Origin: Pseudomonadota bacterium | Lineage (GTDB): Bacteria; Pseudomonadota; Alphaproteobacteria; Acetobacterales; Acetobacteraceae | Length of the DNA: 64,000 nt | Assembly (NCBI GenBank): GCA_019351895.1 | Contig: JABBOH010000011.1 | Span: forward strand, 50,344 to 114,343 | Direction of reading: 5' to 3' | Shown here: positions 24,480 to 33,070 of the stretch, piece after piece | Layout of the letters: each line of letters begins with the position of its first letter | Position numbering within the stretch: the stretch's first letter is position 1 | Program-made: the position numbers and the translations under genes | Notes under the pieces: generated by a model | What the model saw: only the letters and a program-made list of their open reading frames with translations | What the model was told of the DNA's origin: nothing | Databases searched by the model: none

Positions 24480-25474
24480 TTCGAGCTTGCAACCGCAGTC
24501 TGCCAGATCTTCGGATCGTGGGTGTTCAGCCAGATGCCGTGCGGCGAGCGACCGACGCGGATGGCCGTGTGGGCGAAGGTATCGGGGTTGATCAGGGCAA
24601 TGCTGTGCTCCCAACGCAGCGTCGCCCAGATCGTGCCGTCGGGAGCGAAGTCCATGTCGTCAGGGCCACCTGGCATCTGGACGCTCTTGAGCACCGCCAA
24701 GGTCTTCGCGTCGAGCACGCTGATGTAGCCGCTTTCGCGGTCGGTGACGTAGATCAGTTTACCGTCGTGCGTGACGAACATGACATGCGTGCCCGGCTTC
24801 AGCGGGATGGTGCCGGTCACGTCGCCTGTGGCGGGATCGACCTCGGCGATATGTCCCTCGCCCATGATGCCGACGAGCAGCTTGCCGTCGTGCCACAGGA
24901 CGCCCGCGGGCGTGTTGCCGACGCGCTTCTTCCATTCGACCTGACCGGTCGCCGTATCGATGGCGAGCAGCTGCCCGGACACCTGGAGGCTGACGTAGAC
25001 GTTCCGCGAGTCCGGCGAGTAGTTGAGGTGGCTCGGCATCGTATCCGCGCGTATGCGATGCAGGAGCTTGAAGGTCTGCGCGTCGTAGATATCGACCTGA
25101 TTGCGGGCGAGGCCCGCGACCGTCAGATATTTCCCGTTCGGGCTGAACACGAGCTGATAGGGATCGCTCATCGTGATGTAGCGCTGCAGCACCCCGGTGC
25201 GCGGGTCGAGGAAGAACAGCGCGTTGCCGACGGTGTCGCCGACGATCAGCGAGTGCCCGTCCGGCGTCAGCGCCATGTGATGCGGCTCGCGGAAGACCGG
25301 AACCTCGCGGATGAGATGATGCGTGTCGACATTGATCTCGTCGATCGAGGCGCTGCGCGAATTGATGACGAAGGCGATCTTGAGATGCGCCGCGGACGCG
25401 CGTGAGGGGAGCGCCAATGCGGCCAGCGCGCTGAGGGCCAAAGCGGGTAGCAGGCGGCGCCAGGCACGCATCAA
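24476..25474 (-). CDS. YVTN-type beta-propeller repeat protein, secreted
   Basis: A 332-residue protein with a Sec signal peptide (about residues 1-28, cleavage after ASA) and seven-bladed-propeller repeats. Repeated motifs include SPNGKYLTVAG, TGQVEWKKRV, HDGKLIYVTDRESG and FAPDGTIWATL, typical of YVTN/lactonase-like 40-residue repeats. It is likely periplasmic. The gene is translationally coupled to the di-iron hydroxylase downstream. Related propellers serve as scaffolds or electron-transfer partners; no catalytic residues could be recognised here, so the role is open. Confidence 0.82.
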   Translation of the reverse strand: MMRAWRRLLPALALSALAALALPSRASAAHLKIAFVINSRSASIDEINVDTHHLIREVPVFREPHHMALTPDGHSLIVGDTVGNALFFLDPRTGVLQRYITMSDPYQLVFSPNGKYLTVAGLARNQVDIYDAQTFKLLHRIRADTMPSHLNYSPDSRNVYVSLQVSGQLLAIDTATGQVEWKKRVGNTPAGVLWHDGKLLVGIMGEGHIAEVDPATGDVTGTIPLKPGTHVMFVTHDGKLIYVTDRESGYISVLDAKTLAVLKSVQMPGGPDDMDFAPDGTIWATLRWEHSIALINPDTFAHTAIRVGRSPHGIWLNTHDPKIWQTAVASSK

Positions 25475-25547
25475 TGGCTCTCCGTGAGATCAAGATCCGC
25501 GTGAAGAAGCCGTAGCAGCCACCTGAAAGTCAAATGAACTCTGGGGC

Positions 25548-25574
25548 GCCGGGCGCATGATGGACGCGCCCGGC
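25548..25574 (-). terminator. GC-rich hairpin downstream of coq7
   Basis: GCCGGGCGC (25548-25556) and GCGCCCGGC (25566-25574) form a perfect 9-bp stem with a 9-nt loop, 32 bp after the coq7 stop. On the minus strand it is followed only by a weak T-containing tract (GTTCATTT further on), so it is a partial match to an intrinsic terminator. A second arm pair AAGCGT/ACGCTT lies at the stop codon itself. Confidence 0.45.
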
Positions 25575-25605
25575 AAGCGTTGCTTCGGCCCGGCCTGCCG
25601 ACGCT

Positions 25606-26208
25606 TCAGATCGTCTCGCTGACGCGGATCGCTGCCTTGCAGCCGAACTTGATCACGGCCGACAGCAGCCGATAGGCGGGAGCCAGCTCCGCCTCGTTCT
25701 CGAGCCCGATGTCACGGTGCTCCACCTCCTCCGCGCGGAAGGTCTCGATCATGTCGCGAAGCGGCGCTTCCTCCTCCCCGAGGTCGGCGGCCTGGGCGGC
25801 GTAATGGGCGTCGATCGCCTCCTCGACGGCGACCGTGCAGGCCATGGCGGCGCGCGTCCCCATCGCGGCCGTCGCCGCGCCGAGCGCGAAGCCAGCGACG
25901 CGCCACAGCGGCAGCAGCGCCGTCGGGCGGACACGGCGGTCGACGATCAGCTTGCCGAAGCTGTCGAGATGGACCTGCTCCTGGGCCGCCATGTGGCGCA
26001 GGAGATCGCCTTTGGGGCCGCGTCCGAGCACGGCGAGCTGGCCCGCATAGATCTGCTTCGCACCGAATTCGCCGGCGTGATCGACGCGGATGATCCGCTC
26101 GATCACTGCGCGCGGCGTCGCGTCGCCCGGCAAGCGTCCCGTACTCACGTTATCGGCCATGGTGTCGGCCACGCCGTCACCCGAACCGTCGCCCAAGCTG
26201 CTGCTCAT
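25606..26208 (-). CDS. coq7: Demethoxyubiquinone hydroxylase family protein (Coq7)
   Basis: A 200-residue di-iron carboxylate protein. The conserved ligands appear as DHAGEFGAKQIYAGQ near residue 45, EQVHLDSF, EEAIDAHY and EVEHRD, the duplicated ExxH pattern of Coq7. It hydroxylates demethoxyubiquinone in the last ring modification of ubiquinone synthesis at the inner membrane. The first 30 residues are low-complexity and the start could be ATG 26208 or the internal MADNVST. It follows dsbB after 7 bp, so the two form an operon. The ubiA gene is elsewhere in the window. Confidence 0.92.
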   Translation of the reverse strand: MSSSLGDGSGDGVADTMADNVSTGRLPGDATPRAVIERIIRVDHAGEFGAKQIYAGQLAVLGRGPKGDLLRHMAAQEQVHLDSFGKLIVDRRVRPTALLPLWRVAGFALGAATAAMGTRAAMACTVAVEEAIDAHYAAQAADLGEEEAPLRDMIETFRAEEVEHRDIGLENEAELAPAYRLLSAVIKFGCKAAIRVSETI

Positions 26209-26215
26209 GCCTCTG

Positions 26216-26707
26216 TCATCCCGCTCTGCTGCGGACAAGATAGGCCCCAAGAGCCGCCGCGCCCACTGCCGCCAGGATAAAATCCATCGTGGCGAAGGAG
26301 ACCGGCAGACCGGGGATCAGGAAGTTCGGCGCGTCGCAGGGTTTGGCGGGCGTCGCGGGAAGGCTCGCGACGAGAGCCCGGATGTTGCCCGTGACGAGGT
26401 TCGAGGCGCTGCACTCCGGCAAAGGGCTGGGCCACCAGCCCTGTTCGACGCCGACGTGAACGAAAGCGATGGCCGCGCCGCATAGAAACACGAGGGCGCA
26501 GGCCCATAGTAACACGCGGCGCAATACCGGCGAGACGAACAGCGCCAGCGCGGCCAGGACGACCAGAACCCGATACGGCCACCGCTCCCACAGGCAGAGT
26601 TCACAGGGCGCCATGCCCAGGACATGCTGGGAACCGAGGGCGACGCCAAGCGCGAGCGCGGCCAGAACAAGGACGTAGACTGCGATGCGGCGATCCGGTG
26701 GGCTCAT
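26216..26707 (-). CDS. dsbB: Disulfide bond formation protein DsbB
   Basis: A 163-residue four-helix inner-membrane quinone reductase that re-oxidises DsbA. The first periplasmic redox pair is CELCLWERWPYR near residue 35, followed by the second pair in PECSA and PCDAP near residues 100-123. Hydrophobic helices flank these at about 8-28, 45-62, 68-86 and 140-158. It is the upstream member of a dsbB-coq7 pair, which links a quinone-using and a quinone-making enzyme. Divergent from the DedA gene across 141 bp. Confidence 0.9.
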   Translation of the reverse strand: MSPPDRRIAVYVLVLAALALGVALGSQHVLGMAPCELCLWERWPYRVLVVLAALALFVSPVLRRVLLWACALVFLCGAAIAFVHVGVEQGWWPSPLPECSASNLVTGNIRALVASLPATPAKPCDAPNFLIPGLPVSFATMDFILAAVGAAALGAYLVRSRAG

Positions 26708-26848
26708 GACAGCCTCTTATTCCCTGCGACATCGGCGGAGCCACCGGCAGCAGAACAGCAGAGCTCTCGATAAACCGCTTGGTTTCGCCCGTCTTTCGGG
26801 TGATACGCTTCCATGATCCGCGCGTGGCCGCTCCCCGTCCTCTGAGAG

Positions 26849-27427
26849 ATGTCCTCCATCTTCCTCTTCCTGACGGCGGCATTGCGGCATCCGATCGTTC
26901 AGGTCCTCTCCGTGATCGGCGCGACCTTCATCCTGGAAGACGCCGCGACCGTCGTGACCGCGATGCAGGTGCAGGCGGGATCGATGTCGCTCGAGATCGG
27001 CCTCGGGTCGCTCTATGCCGGCATCATCCTCGGCGATCTCGGCCTTTACGGGCTGGGGCGGCTCGCCGCCCATCTGCCTTGGCTGGAGCGGTTCATTCCC
27101 GCCCGGCGCCGCGATATCGGCCGCGATTGGCTGAATAGCCGCCTTGCACGCGTTATTCTCGTCAGCCGCTTCTTGCCGGGCCTGCGTCTCCCCACTTATA
27201 CGACCTGTGGATTTCTCCGCACGTCGTTCCTCGTCTTCGCGGGAACGGCGATCTTTGCGACTTTGATATGGACCAGCCTGCTCTTCACCGTCTCGATGAA
27301 GCTCGGGCATTACATCATGGGCTATCTCGGCGCATGGCGCTGGGTCGGAATCGGCGTTTTCTGCATCGTGCTTGTGGTCGCCAGCCGGTTCTTCGCTAGG
27401 CAGCTGAGAGGAAAAGAGACGACGTGA
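26849..27427 (+). CDS. DedA family (VTT domain) membrane protein
   Basis: A 192-residue DedA/SNARE-associated protein with four to five hydrophobic segments. The family motifs are present: LEDAATVVTAM near residue 30 (E in the first amphipathic region), LYAGIILGDLGLYGLGR, and the VSRFLPGLRLPTYTTCGF stretch holding the essential arginines. DedA proteins are implicated in lipid-carrier or phospholipid flipping and envelope homeostasis. A GAGAG SD precedes the ATG. Its stop overlaps the start of the ATP-grasp gene by four bases, so the two are made together. Confidence 0.9.
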   Translation: MSSIFLFLTAALRHPIVQVLSVIGATFILEDAATVVTAMQVQAGSMSLEIGLGSLYAGIILGDLGLYGLGRLAAHLPWLERFIPARRRDIGRDWLNSRLARVILVSRFLPGLRLPTYTTCGFLRTSFLVFAGTAIFATLIWTSLLFTVSMKLGHYIMGYLGAWRWVGIGVFCIVLVVASRFFARQLRGKETT

Positions 27428-28545
27428 GCGATATTCCGGCGCCTTCGACGGCTTTTTCCCGCCTCAGGCGCGCCGCGAAGCCTCGCCCCGAACGTCTGAC
27501 CTCCTTCTTCGAGTTCTGGCCCGGCTGGATCGCCTACGCCCCGATCGCGCTGCAATGGATCGGCCTCGGCATCCGCTATGGCAACCCGATCCTCGCGACC
27601 GCCGCGAACCCCCGGATCGAAGCCGGCGGACTGTGCGGCGAATCGAAGCAGTCGATCCTCGACCAGATCGCCGGACCGGCACGGGACTGGATCGCGCCCT
27701 ATACCGTCGCCGCGACCGGCGCCTTCGCGGAGTCGGATGATCTGAGCATCGCAGAAGCCGCGATGGCCGCCTCGGGCCTCTCCTTCCCACTCGTGGTCAA
27801 GCCCGATATCGGCTGCAACGGCACGGGCGTCTGTCTCGTCGACAACCGCGCCGACCTCGCGCGCTATCTCGCAGCCTTCCCGCGCCTCACCCGCTTCATG
27901 CTCCAGGCGCTCATCCCGCATGAGGCCGAAGCCGGGATCTTCTACATCCGCCGGCCCGGCGAGAAGACCGGCACCATCACCTCGGTAACGTTGAAATCCT
28001 CGCCGGTCGTGGTCGGGGACGGCCGGTCGAACTTGCGGCAGCTCATCATGGCCGAGCCCCGCTGCGCCCAGGTGCCGCATCTCTATCTGCCGCGGCTCGC
28101 GGCGCGGCTGCATGAGGTGCCGGCGACCGGCGAGCGCGTGAAGCTCGTCTTCGTCGGCAACCACTGCAAGGGCTCGACCTTCCGGAACGGCGCCAAGCTC
28201 GTGACGCCCGAGCTTTCGGCCCGCATCGAGATGATCGCCCGCGCGATCCCGGACTTCCATTTCGGGCGGTTCGACATCCGCTATGAATCCCCCGGGGCGC
28301 TGCGGGCCGGAGAGGGCTTCAGCATCATCGAGATCAACGGCGTGGGCTCGGAGGCAACCCACATCTGGGACCCGCAGACGACGCTCACCGAGGCCTACCG
28401 CGCGCAATTCTTCCACTACCGCGCCGCGTTCCAGATCGCCGCCGCCAACCGCGCGCTTGGTCACCGGCCCACCGACTTCTTCACGCTGTTCCGCATGTGG
28501 CGGCAGCAGAAGCGGTTGCTGGCCGCCTATCCCGTCAACGACTGA
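27424..28545 (+). CDS. ATP-grasp superfamily protein of unknown substrate
   Basis: A 373-residue protein with ATP-grasp features: FPLVVKPDIGCNGTGVCLVDN near residue 120 (nucleotide-binding lysine and glycine loop, split here), FMLQALIPHEAEAGIFYIRRP, and the metal-binding FSIIEINGVGSEATHIWDP near residue 305. ATP-grasp enzymes join a carboxylate to an amine or thiol through an acyl phosphate. It is translationally coupled to a DedA membrane protein, which suggests an envelope or lipid-linked product. An N-terminal hydrophobic patch (WIAYAPIALQWIGLGI) could sit on the membrane. Specific reaction unknown. Confidence 0.72.
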   Translation: MSDIPAPSTAFSRLRRAAKPRPERLTSFFEFWPGWIAYAPIALQWIGLGIRYGNPILATAANPRIEAGGLCGESKQSILDQIAGPARDWIAPYTVAATGAFAESDDLSIAEAAMAASGLSFPLVVKPDIGCNGTGVCLVDNRADLARYLAAFPRLTRFMLQALIPHEAEAGIFYIRRPGEKTGTITSVTLKSSPVVVGDGRSNLRQLIMAEPRCAQVPHLYLPRLAARLHEVPATGERVKLVFVGNHCKGSTFRNGAKLVTPELSARIEMIARAIPDFHFGRFDIRYESPGALRAGEGFSIIEINGVGSEATHIWDPQTTLTEAYRAQFFHYRAAFQIAAANRALGHRPTDFFTLFRMWRQQKRLLAAYPVND

Positions 28546-28567
28546 CGCCCGCCGGGTCCGCATCGCA

Positions 28568-29326
28568 GTGGCCGCGTCGCCTAAATCGCGCCGCGTCCGC
28601 GCCGACCGGCTGTTGCTGGATCGGGGCCTCGTCGACAGCCCCGAGCGCGCCCGCGCCGTCATCATGGCGGGGCAGGCCTTCCACGACACCCGCCGCATCG
28701 ACAAGGCGGGCGACCTGCTCCCCGACGATGCGGCCGTCACGCTCAAGGGTCAGGACCACCCTTGGGTTTCGCGCGGCGGGCTGAAGCTCGCACACGGTCT
28801 TGCACATTTCGGCGTGTCGGCCGAGGGCCGCGTCTGCCTCGACATCGGCGCTTCGACCGGCGGCTTCACGGATGTCCTGCTCGGGCACGGCGCGGCGCGC
28901 GTCTATGCGGTGGATGTCGGCCACGGGCAGCTTGCCTGGAAGCTCCGCAACGACAGTCGTGTGGCGGTGCGGGAGCGGACGAATGCCAGGCTGTTGACGG
29001 CGTCACGGGTGCCGGAGCCGGTGGAGGCGCTTGTCTGCGATGCGAGCTTCATCGGATTGCGGGCGGTGCTGCCCGCGCCGCTTGGCCTCTGCGCGCCGGG
29101 GGCCTGGGCGATCGCGCTCATCAAGCCCCAGTTCGAGGCGGCGTTCCAGGATATCGGGCCGCGCGGCGTGGTGACCGACGCCGGTCTTCGCGCGGCGATC
29201 TGCGCGGACATCAGTGCGTGGTGGTCAGGCCTGCCCGGCTGGGAGGTGCTGGGCGTCACCGAGAGCCCGATAACAGGGCCCGAGGGTAACCACGAGTATC
29301 TGATCGGAGCCGTGCGCGCGCCCTAG
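28568..29326 (+). CDS. tlyA: TlyA family rRNA (cytidine-2'-O)-methyltransferase
   Basis: A 252-residue TlyA/hemolysin-A family protein. An N-terminal S4 RNA-binding domain (VRADRLLLDRGLVDSPERAR) is followed by a Rossmann FtsJ-like methyltransferase with SAM motif LDIGASTGGFTDVLL near residue 88, YAVDVGHGQLAW and IALIKPQFE. TlyA methylates ribose of C1409 in 16S and, in some forms, C1920 in 23S rRNA. No ATG is available upstream of the S4 domain; a GTG 23 bp after the ATP-grasp stop is the likely start. The ORF-track start lies inside the upstream gene. Confidence 0.88.
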   Translation: MAASPKSRRVRADRLLLDRGLVDSPERARAVIMAGQAFHDTRRIDKAGDLLPDDAAVTLKGQDHPWVSRGGLKLAHGLAHFGVSAEGRVCLDIGASTGGFTDVLLGHGAARVYAVDVGHGQLAWKLRNDSRVAVRERTNARLLTASRVPEPVEALVCDASFIGLRAVLPAPLGLCAPGAWAIALIKPQFEAAFQDIGPRGVVTDAGLRAAICADISAWWSGLPGWEVLGVTESPITGPEGNHEYLIGAVRAP

Positions 29327-29331
29327 GGCCC

Positions 29332-29508
29332 TCAGGGCGCGCTGTTGCAGTTCTCCCCGGAGCCACCGAAAGGGATGTCGTCGGCACCGCCGACCGCCGA
29401 TACATCGTCCAGAAGCGACCAGACGCGATGCGCTTCCAACGGCGCTGTCGGGTCGTTCAGAATCCGGTCCAACTCCTCAAGCTTCCACCCAATCGTCCGC
29501 TGTATCAT
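29332..29508 (-). CDS. Hypothetical small protein (58 aa), not in the ORF track
   Basis: A 58-residue minus-strand ORF that the track misses because longer ORFs in other frames cover it. It reads as a soluble protein with an amphipathic segment (KLEELDRILNDPTAPLEAHR) and an acidic/glycine tail. Base composition is lower in GC than its neighbours at the start end. A GGTGG lies upstream of the ATG. I do not recognise a family. It occupies most of the 307-bp gap between tlyA and the 411-residue gene; bases 29509-29633 show nothing else. Confidence 0.5.
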   Translation of the reverse strand: MIQRTIGWKLEELDRILNDPTAPLEAHRVWSLLDDVSAVGGADDIPFGGSGENCNSAP

Positions 29509-29633
29509 CACAATCCACCGCTGCTATCCGTCTGCGGAAGCAGGTAAGTGCTTCAATCGCAGAACACATGGTGAATATTGGGATTAGTCCGAGCTTCTTC
29601 CAGAGGTTCAGCCTCAGGATCCTGTCACATATC

Positions 29634-30869
29634 CTACACAGATGAGAGGATGGCAGGCGCCAGCGCGGGGTCCTTGGCCGCCGGATGGGCGGGATTGCGG
29701 AAACGCAGCTCGCCCTCCGCCACGGCATCGGGTCCGGTGAGGCCGAACATCTCCATCCGGCTGTAGCAGGTGACAGCGACCACAGCGGAAGCCCCGCCGC
29801 AGGTCATGAAGTGGCGCGCCGCGCCCTCCAGCTCCAGGCTCTCGCGCAGGACGCGCCACTCCCCGCGGTCGATATCCTCGAGAAAGAGCGACAGCACCGC
29901 CGGCCGGGTGCCCGAAACACGGTCAGGGGCCAGCCGGTCGAGATGGGCACGGATGACGCCGGCCACCTCGTTCCGCCGCCCCGCCCGCGCCGCCATGGCC
30001 CAGACGCCGTCGGCGCAGGCCGACACCGATAGATGCGCCTCGGGGCCGAATTCGCGGCGCAGCCGCGTCATCAGGCCGTCGACCGTGGGGCTCGACCCGG
30101 ACATCGCGAGCGGCTCCACCCGGAGCACCGCGATCTCGTCCTGGTCCAGGCGCGTCCCCGTCTCCAGCATCGCCAGCACGCGCCGCTGCAGCGTCTCGAG
30201 CAGATCGTCGCGGCCGTCGCGCAGGCCGCGCGCCAAGGTCATCTTGAGCAGGTAGCGGCCCGGACGCGCGCCGAGCCATCGCTTCATCTGGCCTTCGATA
30301 CGGTCGCAGAACTGCGCCCAGGCGCGGCGATGGATGTCACGGCCCGCCTCCGCCGAGATCGTTTCGCAGACGCATTCCATCTCGACGCCGTCCCGTACGA
30401 GCACGAAATCATGCAGCGTGCCCTGCTCCAGGCCAGTGAAGGACACGCCGAACCCGCGCGCCTGATTGAGCGCCGCGGTGCGGAACAGGTGGAAGATATC
30501 GACGAGACTGCCTTCGCCGCGCAGCGCTGCCTGCAGGCGCTCGCGCAGCCGTGCCGCGCCCGCCGCCGTGAGGGTCTGGATTGTGGCGACGATCTCCTCG
30601 ACGATCGCATGCAGCTTCTGCTCGGCGACGGATGGTGGCGTGGGTCTTTTCGGCCGCATCCGCTCAAGCGCCAGTTCCAGCGCATGACGCTGCTTGAGCA
30701 CCCCGCCGAGCCGATTGGTTGCCGCCGACCGCGCCGCGATGTCAGCCAGCCGCGCCGCCCAGAGATCCTGGCCGACGAACACGATGAACTGCTCGATGGG
30801 CGAGAGCGCTGTGACAGGAAACTCCCGGCCCGTCTGCTTCAGATTTTCCGGGGATAGGGTGCGTGTCAT
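29634..30869 (-). CDS. Hypothetical protein, 411 aa
   Basis: A 411-residue soluble protein with no signal peptide or membrane segment. The N-terminal third is helical and arginine-rich. Near residue 150 it reads HDFVLVRDGVEMECVCETIS, a hydrophobic-acidic strand pair that faintly recalls a PD-(D/E)xK nuclease core but lacks the lysine. The C-terminal part has LSLFLEDIDRGEWR and GELRFRNPAH. I cannot assign a family. It has its own candidate promoter with nested dyads and stands alone, which suggests a regulated stand-alone function. The role is unknown. Confidence 0.7.
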   Translation of the reverse strand: MTRTLSPENLKQTGREFPVTALSPIEQFIVFVGQDLWAARLADIAARSAATNRLGGVLKQRHALELALERMRPKRPTPPSVAEQKLHAIVEEIVATIQTLTAAGAARLRERLQAALRGEGSLVDIFHLFRTAALNQARGFGVSFTGLEQGTLHDFVLVRDGVEMECVCETISAEAGRDIHRRAWAQFCDRIEGQMKRWLGARPGRYLLKMTLARGLRDGRDDLLETLQRRVLAMLETGTRLDQDEIAVLRVEPLAMSGSSPTVDGLMTRLRREFGPEAHLSVSACADGVWAMAARAGRRNEVAGVIRAHLDRLAPDRVSGTRPAVLSLFLEDIDRGEWRVLRESLELEGAARHFMTCGGASAVVAVTCYSRMEMFGLTGPDAVAEGELRFRNPAHPAAKDPALAPAILSSV

Positions 30870-30875
30870 AAATCA

Positions 30876-30930
30876 CGAATACGCGATGGCACACCCGCTC
30901 TCAATCGCGTCATGCGTCACAGAATTGTGA
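30876..30930 (-). promoter_or_regulatory. Candidate promoter with nested dyads upstream of the 411-aa gene
   Basis: On the minus strand TTGAGA (30904-30899), a 17-bp spacer and TATTCG (30881-30876) form a plausible promoter whose start would fall at or next to the ATG (30869), implying a leaderless message. TCACAgaatTGTGA (30917-30930) is a perfect dyad just upstream, and ACGCGAT/ATCGCGT (30881-30887, 30904-30910) brackets the spacer. Confidence 0.45.
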
Positions 30931-30962
30931 TGGCGGGCTGAGGCTGGACCGGAACCGACGCC

Positions 30963-32036
30963 TCAGGGGTTCTGCGCGCGGTGCCGCAGGAGATGGTCCG
31001 CCAGAGCGCACGCCACCATCGCCTCGCCGACCGGCACGGCGCGGATGCCGACGCAGGGGTCATGGCGCCCCTGGGTCGACACCTCCGTTTCGTGGCCGGC
31101 GTCGTTGATCGAACGGCGGGGCGTGAGGATGGAGCTTGTCGGCTTCACCGCGAAGCGCGCGACGATGGGCTGGCCGGAGGAGATGCCGCCAAGCACGCCG
31201 CCCGCGTGGTTCGAGAGGAAGACAGGCTCACCATCCGGCCCGATGCGCATCTCGTCCGCGTTGGCCTCGCCGCGAAGCCGGGCGGCGGCGAACCCGTCGC
31301 CGATCTCGACGCCCTTGACGGCGTTGATGCTCATGAGCGCCGCGGCGATTTCGGCGTCGAGCTTGGCGTAGATCGGCGCGCCGAGGCCGGGCGGCACGCC
31401 CTCCGCCACGATTTCGATCACGGCGCCGATGGAGGAGCCCTCCTTCCGGATGGCGGTGAGTTCCGTCTCCCAAGCGGCGGCGGTGACGGGATCGGGGCAG
31501 AAGAATGCGTTCGCCTCGACCGCCGCCCAGTCCCACCGCTCGGGGGCGACCGCATGCTCCCCCATCGCCACCATGGCGCCGCGAATGACGACGCCGTTAC
31601 CCAGCACCTTGCGGGCGACAGCGCCGGCGGCGACCCGCATCGCTGTCTCGCGCGCCGAGGACCGGCCGCCTCCCCGGTAGTCCCGGATGCCGTATTTCAG
31701 CTGGTAAGTCAGATCGGCATGGCCGGGGCGGTAGCTGCGGGCGATGTTGCTGTAATCCTTCGACCGCTGATCGACATTGTCGATCACCAGTGCGATGGGC
31801 GTGCCGGTGGTCTGCCCCTCGAAGACGCCGGAGAGGATGCGGACCTGATCGGGCTCCTGCCGCTGCGTCGTGAAGCGCGATTGCCCGGGCCTGCGGCGGT
31901 CGAGATAGGGCTGGATATCCGCCTCGGTGAGCGGGATGCGCGGCGGGCACCCGTCGATCACGCAGCCGATAGCGGGCCCGTGGCTCTCGCCCCAGGTGGT
32001 GACGCGGAACAGATGGCCGAAGGTGTTGTGCGACAC
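30963..32036 (-). CDS. aroC: Chorismate synthase
   Basis: A 357-residue enzyme that converts 5-enolpyruvylshikimate-3-phosphate to chorismate using reduced FMN, the last common step to aromatic amino acids and folate. Signature stretches are [19 protein letters not shown] at the N-terminus, [19 protein letters not shown] near residue 120, and FAVKPTSSI plus a histidine-rich tail. Length is normal. It lies 39 bp downstream of fabI on the same strand, so the two are likely co-transcribed. Confidence 0.96.
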   Translation of the reverse strand: MSHNTFGHLFRVTTWGESHGPAIGCVIDGCPPRIPLTEADIQPYLDRRRPGQSRFTTQRQEPDQVRILSGVFEGQTTGTPIALVIDNVDQRSKDYSNIARSYRPGHADLTYQLKYGIRDYRGGGRSSARETAMRVAAGAVARKVLGNGVVIRGAMVAMGEHAVAPERWDWAAVEANAFFCPDPVTAAAWETELTAIRKEGSSIGAVIEIVAEGVPPGLGAPIYAKLDAEIAAALMSINAVKGVEIGDGFAAARLRGEANADEMRIGPDGEPVFLSNHAGGVLGGISSGQPIVARFAVKPTSSILTPRRSINDAGHETEVSTQGRHDPCVGIRAVPVGEAMVACALADHLLRHRAQNP

Positions 32037-32075
32037 GCGCGGCGCTCCGCCGGGGCTCGGCCCCCGCTTTCCCAG

Positions 32076-32930
32076 TTATCCGATGACGGTCGCGATATCG
32101 GGCGCGGCCGGGTTCTTCATGCCGACGACGTGGTAGCCGCAGTCGACGTGATGGATCTCGCCGGTGACGCCGGCGCCGAGTTGCGACAACAGATAGAGAC
32201 CGGACCCGCCGACCTCCTCCGTCGTCACGTTGCGGCCGAGCGGCGCGTTAAGCTCGTTCCACTTCAGGATGTAGCGGAAATCGCCGATGCCGCTCGCGGC
32301 CAGCGTCTTGATCGGACCTGCGCTGATCGCATTCACCCGGATGTTGCGCTCGCCAAGATCGGCCGCGAGATAGCGCACCGAGGCTTCCAGCGCCGCCTTG
32401 GCCACACCCATCACGTTATAGTGAGGCATCACGCGCTCGGCCCCCAGATAGGTGAGCGTCAGCATCGAGCCGCCGTCATTCATGATGCGCTCGGCACGCT
32501 GGCAGACGGCGACGAAGCTGTAGCAGGAGATGTCGAGCGCCTGCAGGAAGGCGGCGCGCGGGGTGTCGAGATAGCGGCCGCGCAGATAGGCCTTGTCGGC
32601 CCAGCCGATGGCATGGACCAGGAAGTCGATCTTGCCCCAGCGCTTCTCGACCTCGGCGAAAGCCGCGTCGATGCTTGCCTCGTCGCCGACGTCGCAGGGC
32701 AGAACAAGATCCGATCCGACGCTCTGGGCCAGCGGCCGCACCCGCTTCTCCAGCGCCTCGCCCTGATAGGTGAAGGCGATCTCGGCCCCCTGCGCCGCAC
32801 AGGCAGCCGCGATGCCCCAGGCGATCGACCGGTCGTTGGCGACACCCATGACGACGCCGCGCTTCCCGGACATGAGCGCGCCCCGGGCGGGTTGGGGGGC
32901 TGGCCGGGCGGCTGAGGCATCAGAAGACAT
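32076..32930 (-). CDS. fabI: Enoyl-[acyl-carrier-protein] reductase (NADH)
   Basis: A 284-residue FabI that reduces trans-2-enoyl-ACP in fatty acid elongation. The NADH-binding start is GVANDRSIAWGIA, and the catalytic Tyr-x6-Lys is YNVMGVAK. Substrate region SAGPIKTLAASGI is present. The first 19 residues before MSGKRGVVMG are low-complexity; the ATG at 32930 has a GAGG SD, while the inner methionine is an alternative. The ORF-track start 60 codons upstream is in a G/P-rich shadow. It shares a 210-bp promoter region with pdxH, which contains a tandem dyad repeat. Confidence 0.95.
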   Translation of the reverse strand: MSSDASAARPAPQPARGALMSGKRGVVMGVANDRSIAWGIAAACAAQGAEIAFTYQGEALEKRVRPLAQSVGSDLVLPCDVGDEASIDAAFAEVEKRWGKIDFLVHAIGWADKAYLRGRYLDTPRAAFLQALDISCYSFVAVCQRAERIMNDGGSMLTLTYLGAERVMPHYNVMGVAKAALEASVRYLAADLGERNIRVNAISAGPIKTLAASGIGDFRYILKWNELNAPLGRNVTTEEVGGSGLYLLSQLGAGVTGEIHHVDCGYHVVGMKNPAAPDIATVIG

Positions 32931-33070
32931 GCTGGACCTCTTCGGGCTAGACGGTTCGAGACAGGGCAAGCAATGCACGGCGGCAGAGCCAGGTCCGGGC
33001 GGAGAGGCCTCCTGACACAAGCGCCCCCCGACCGACAAGGGGCCGCAAGGACGAAGCCGGTTCCCCGCCC

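Noticed and set aside
29345-29587. 80-aa plus-strand ORF after tlyA
   Set aside because: Serine/arginine/cysteine-rich without family features; the opposite-strand 58-aa ORF reads better.
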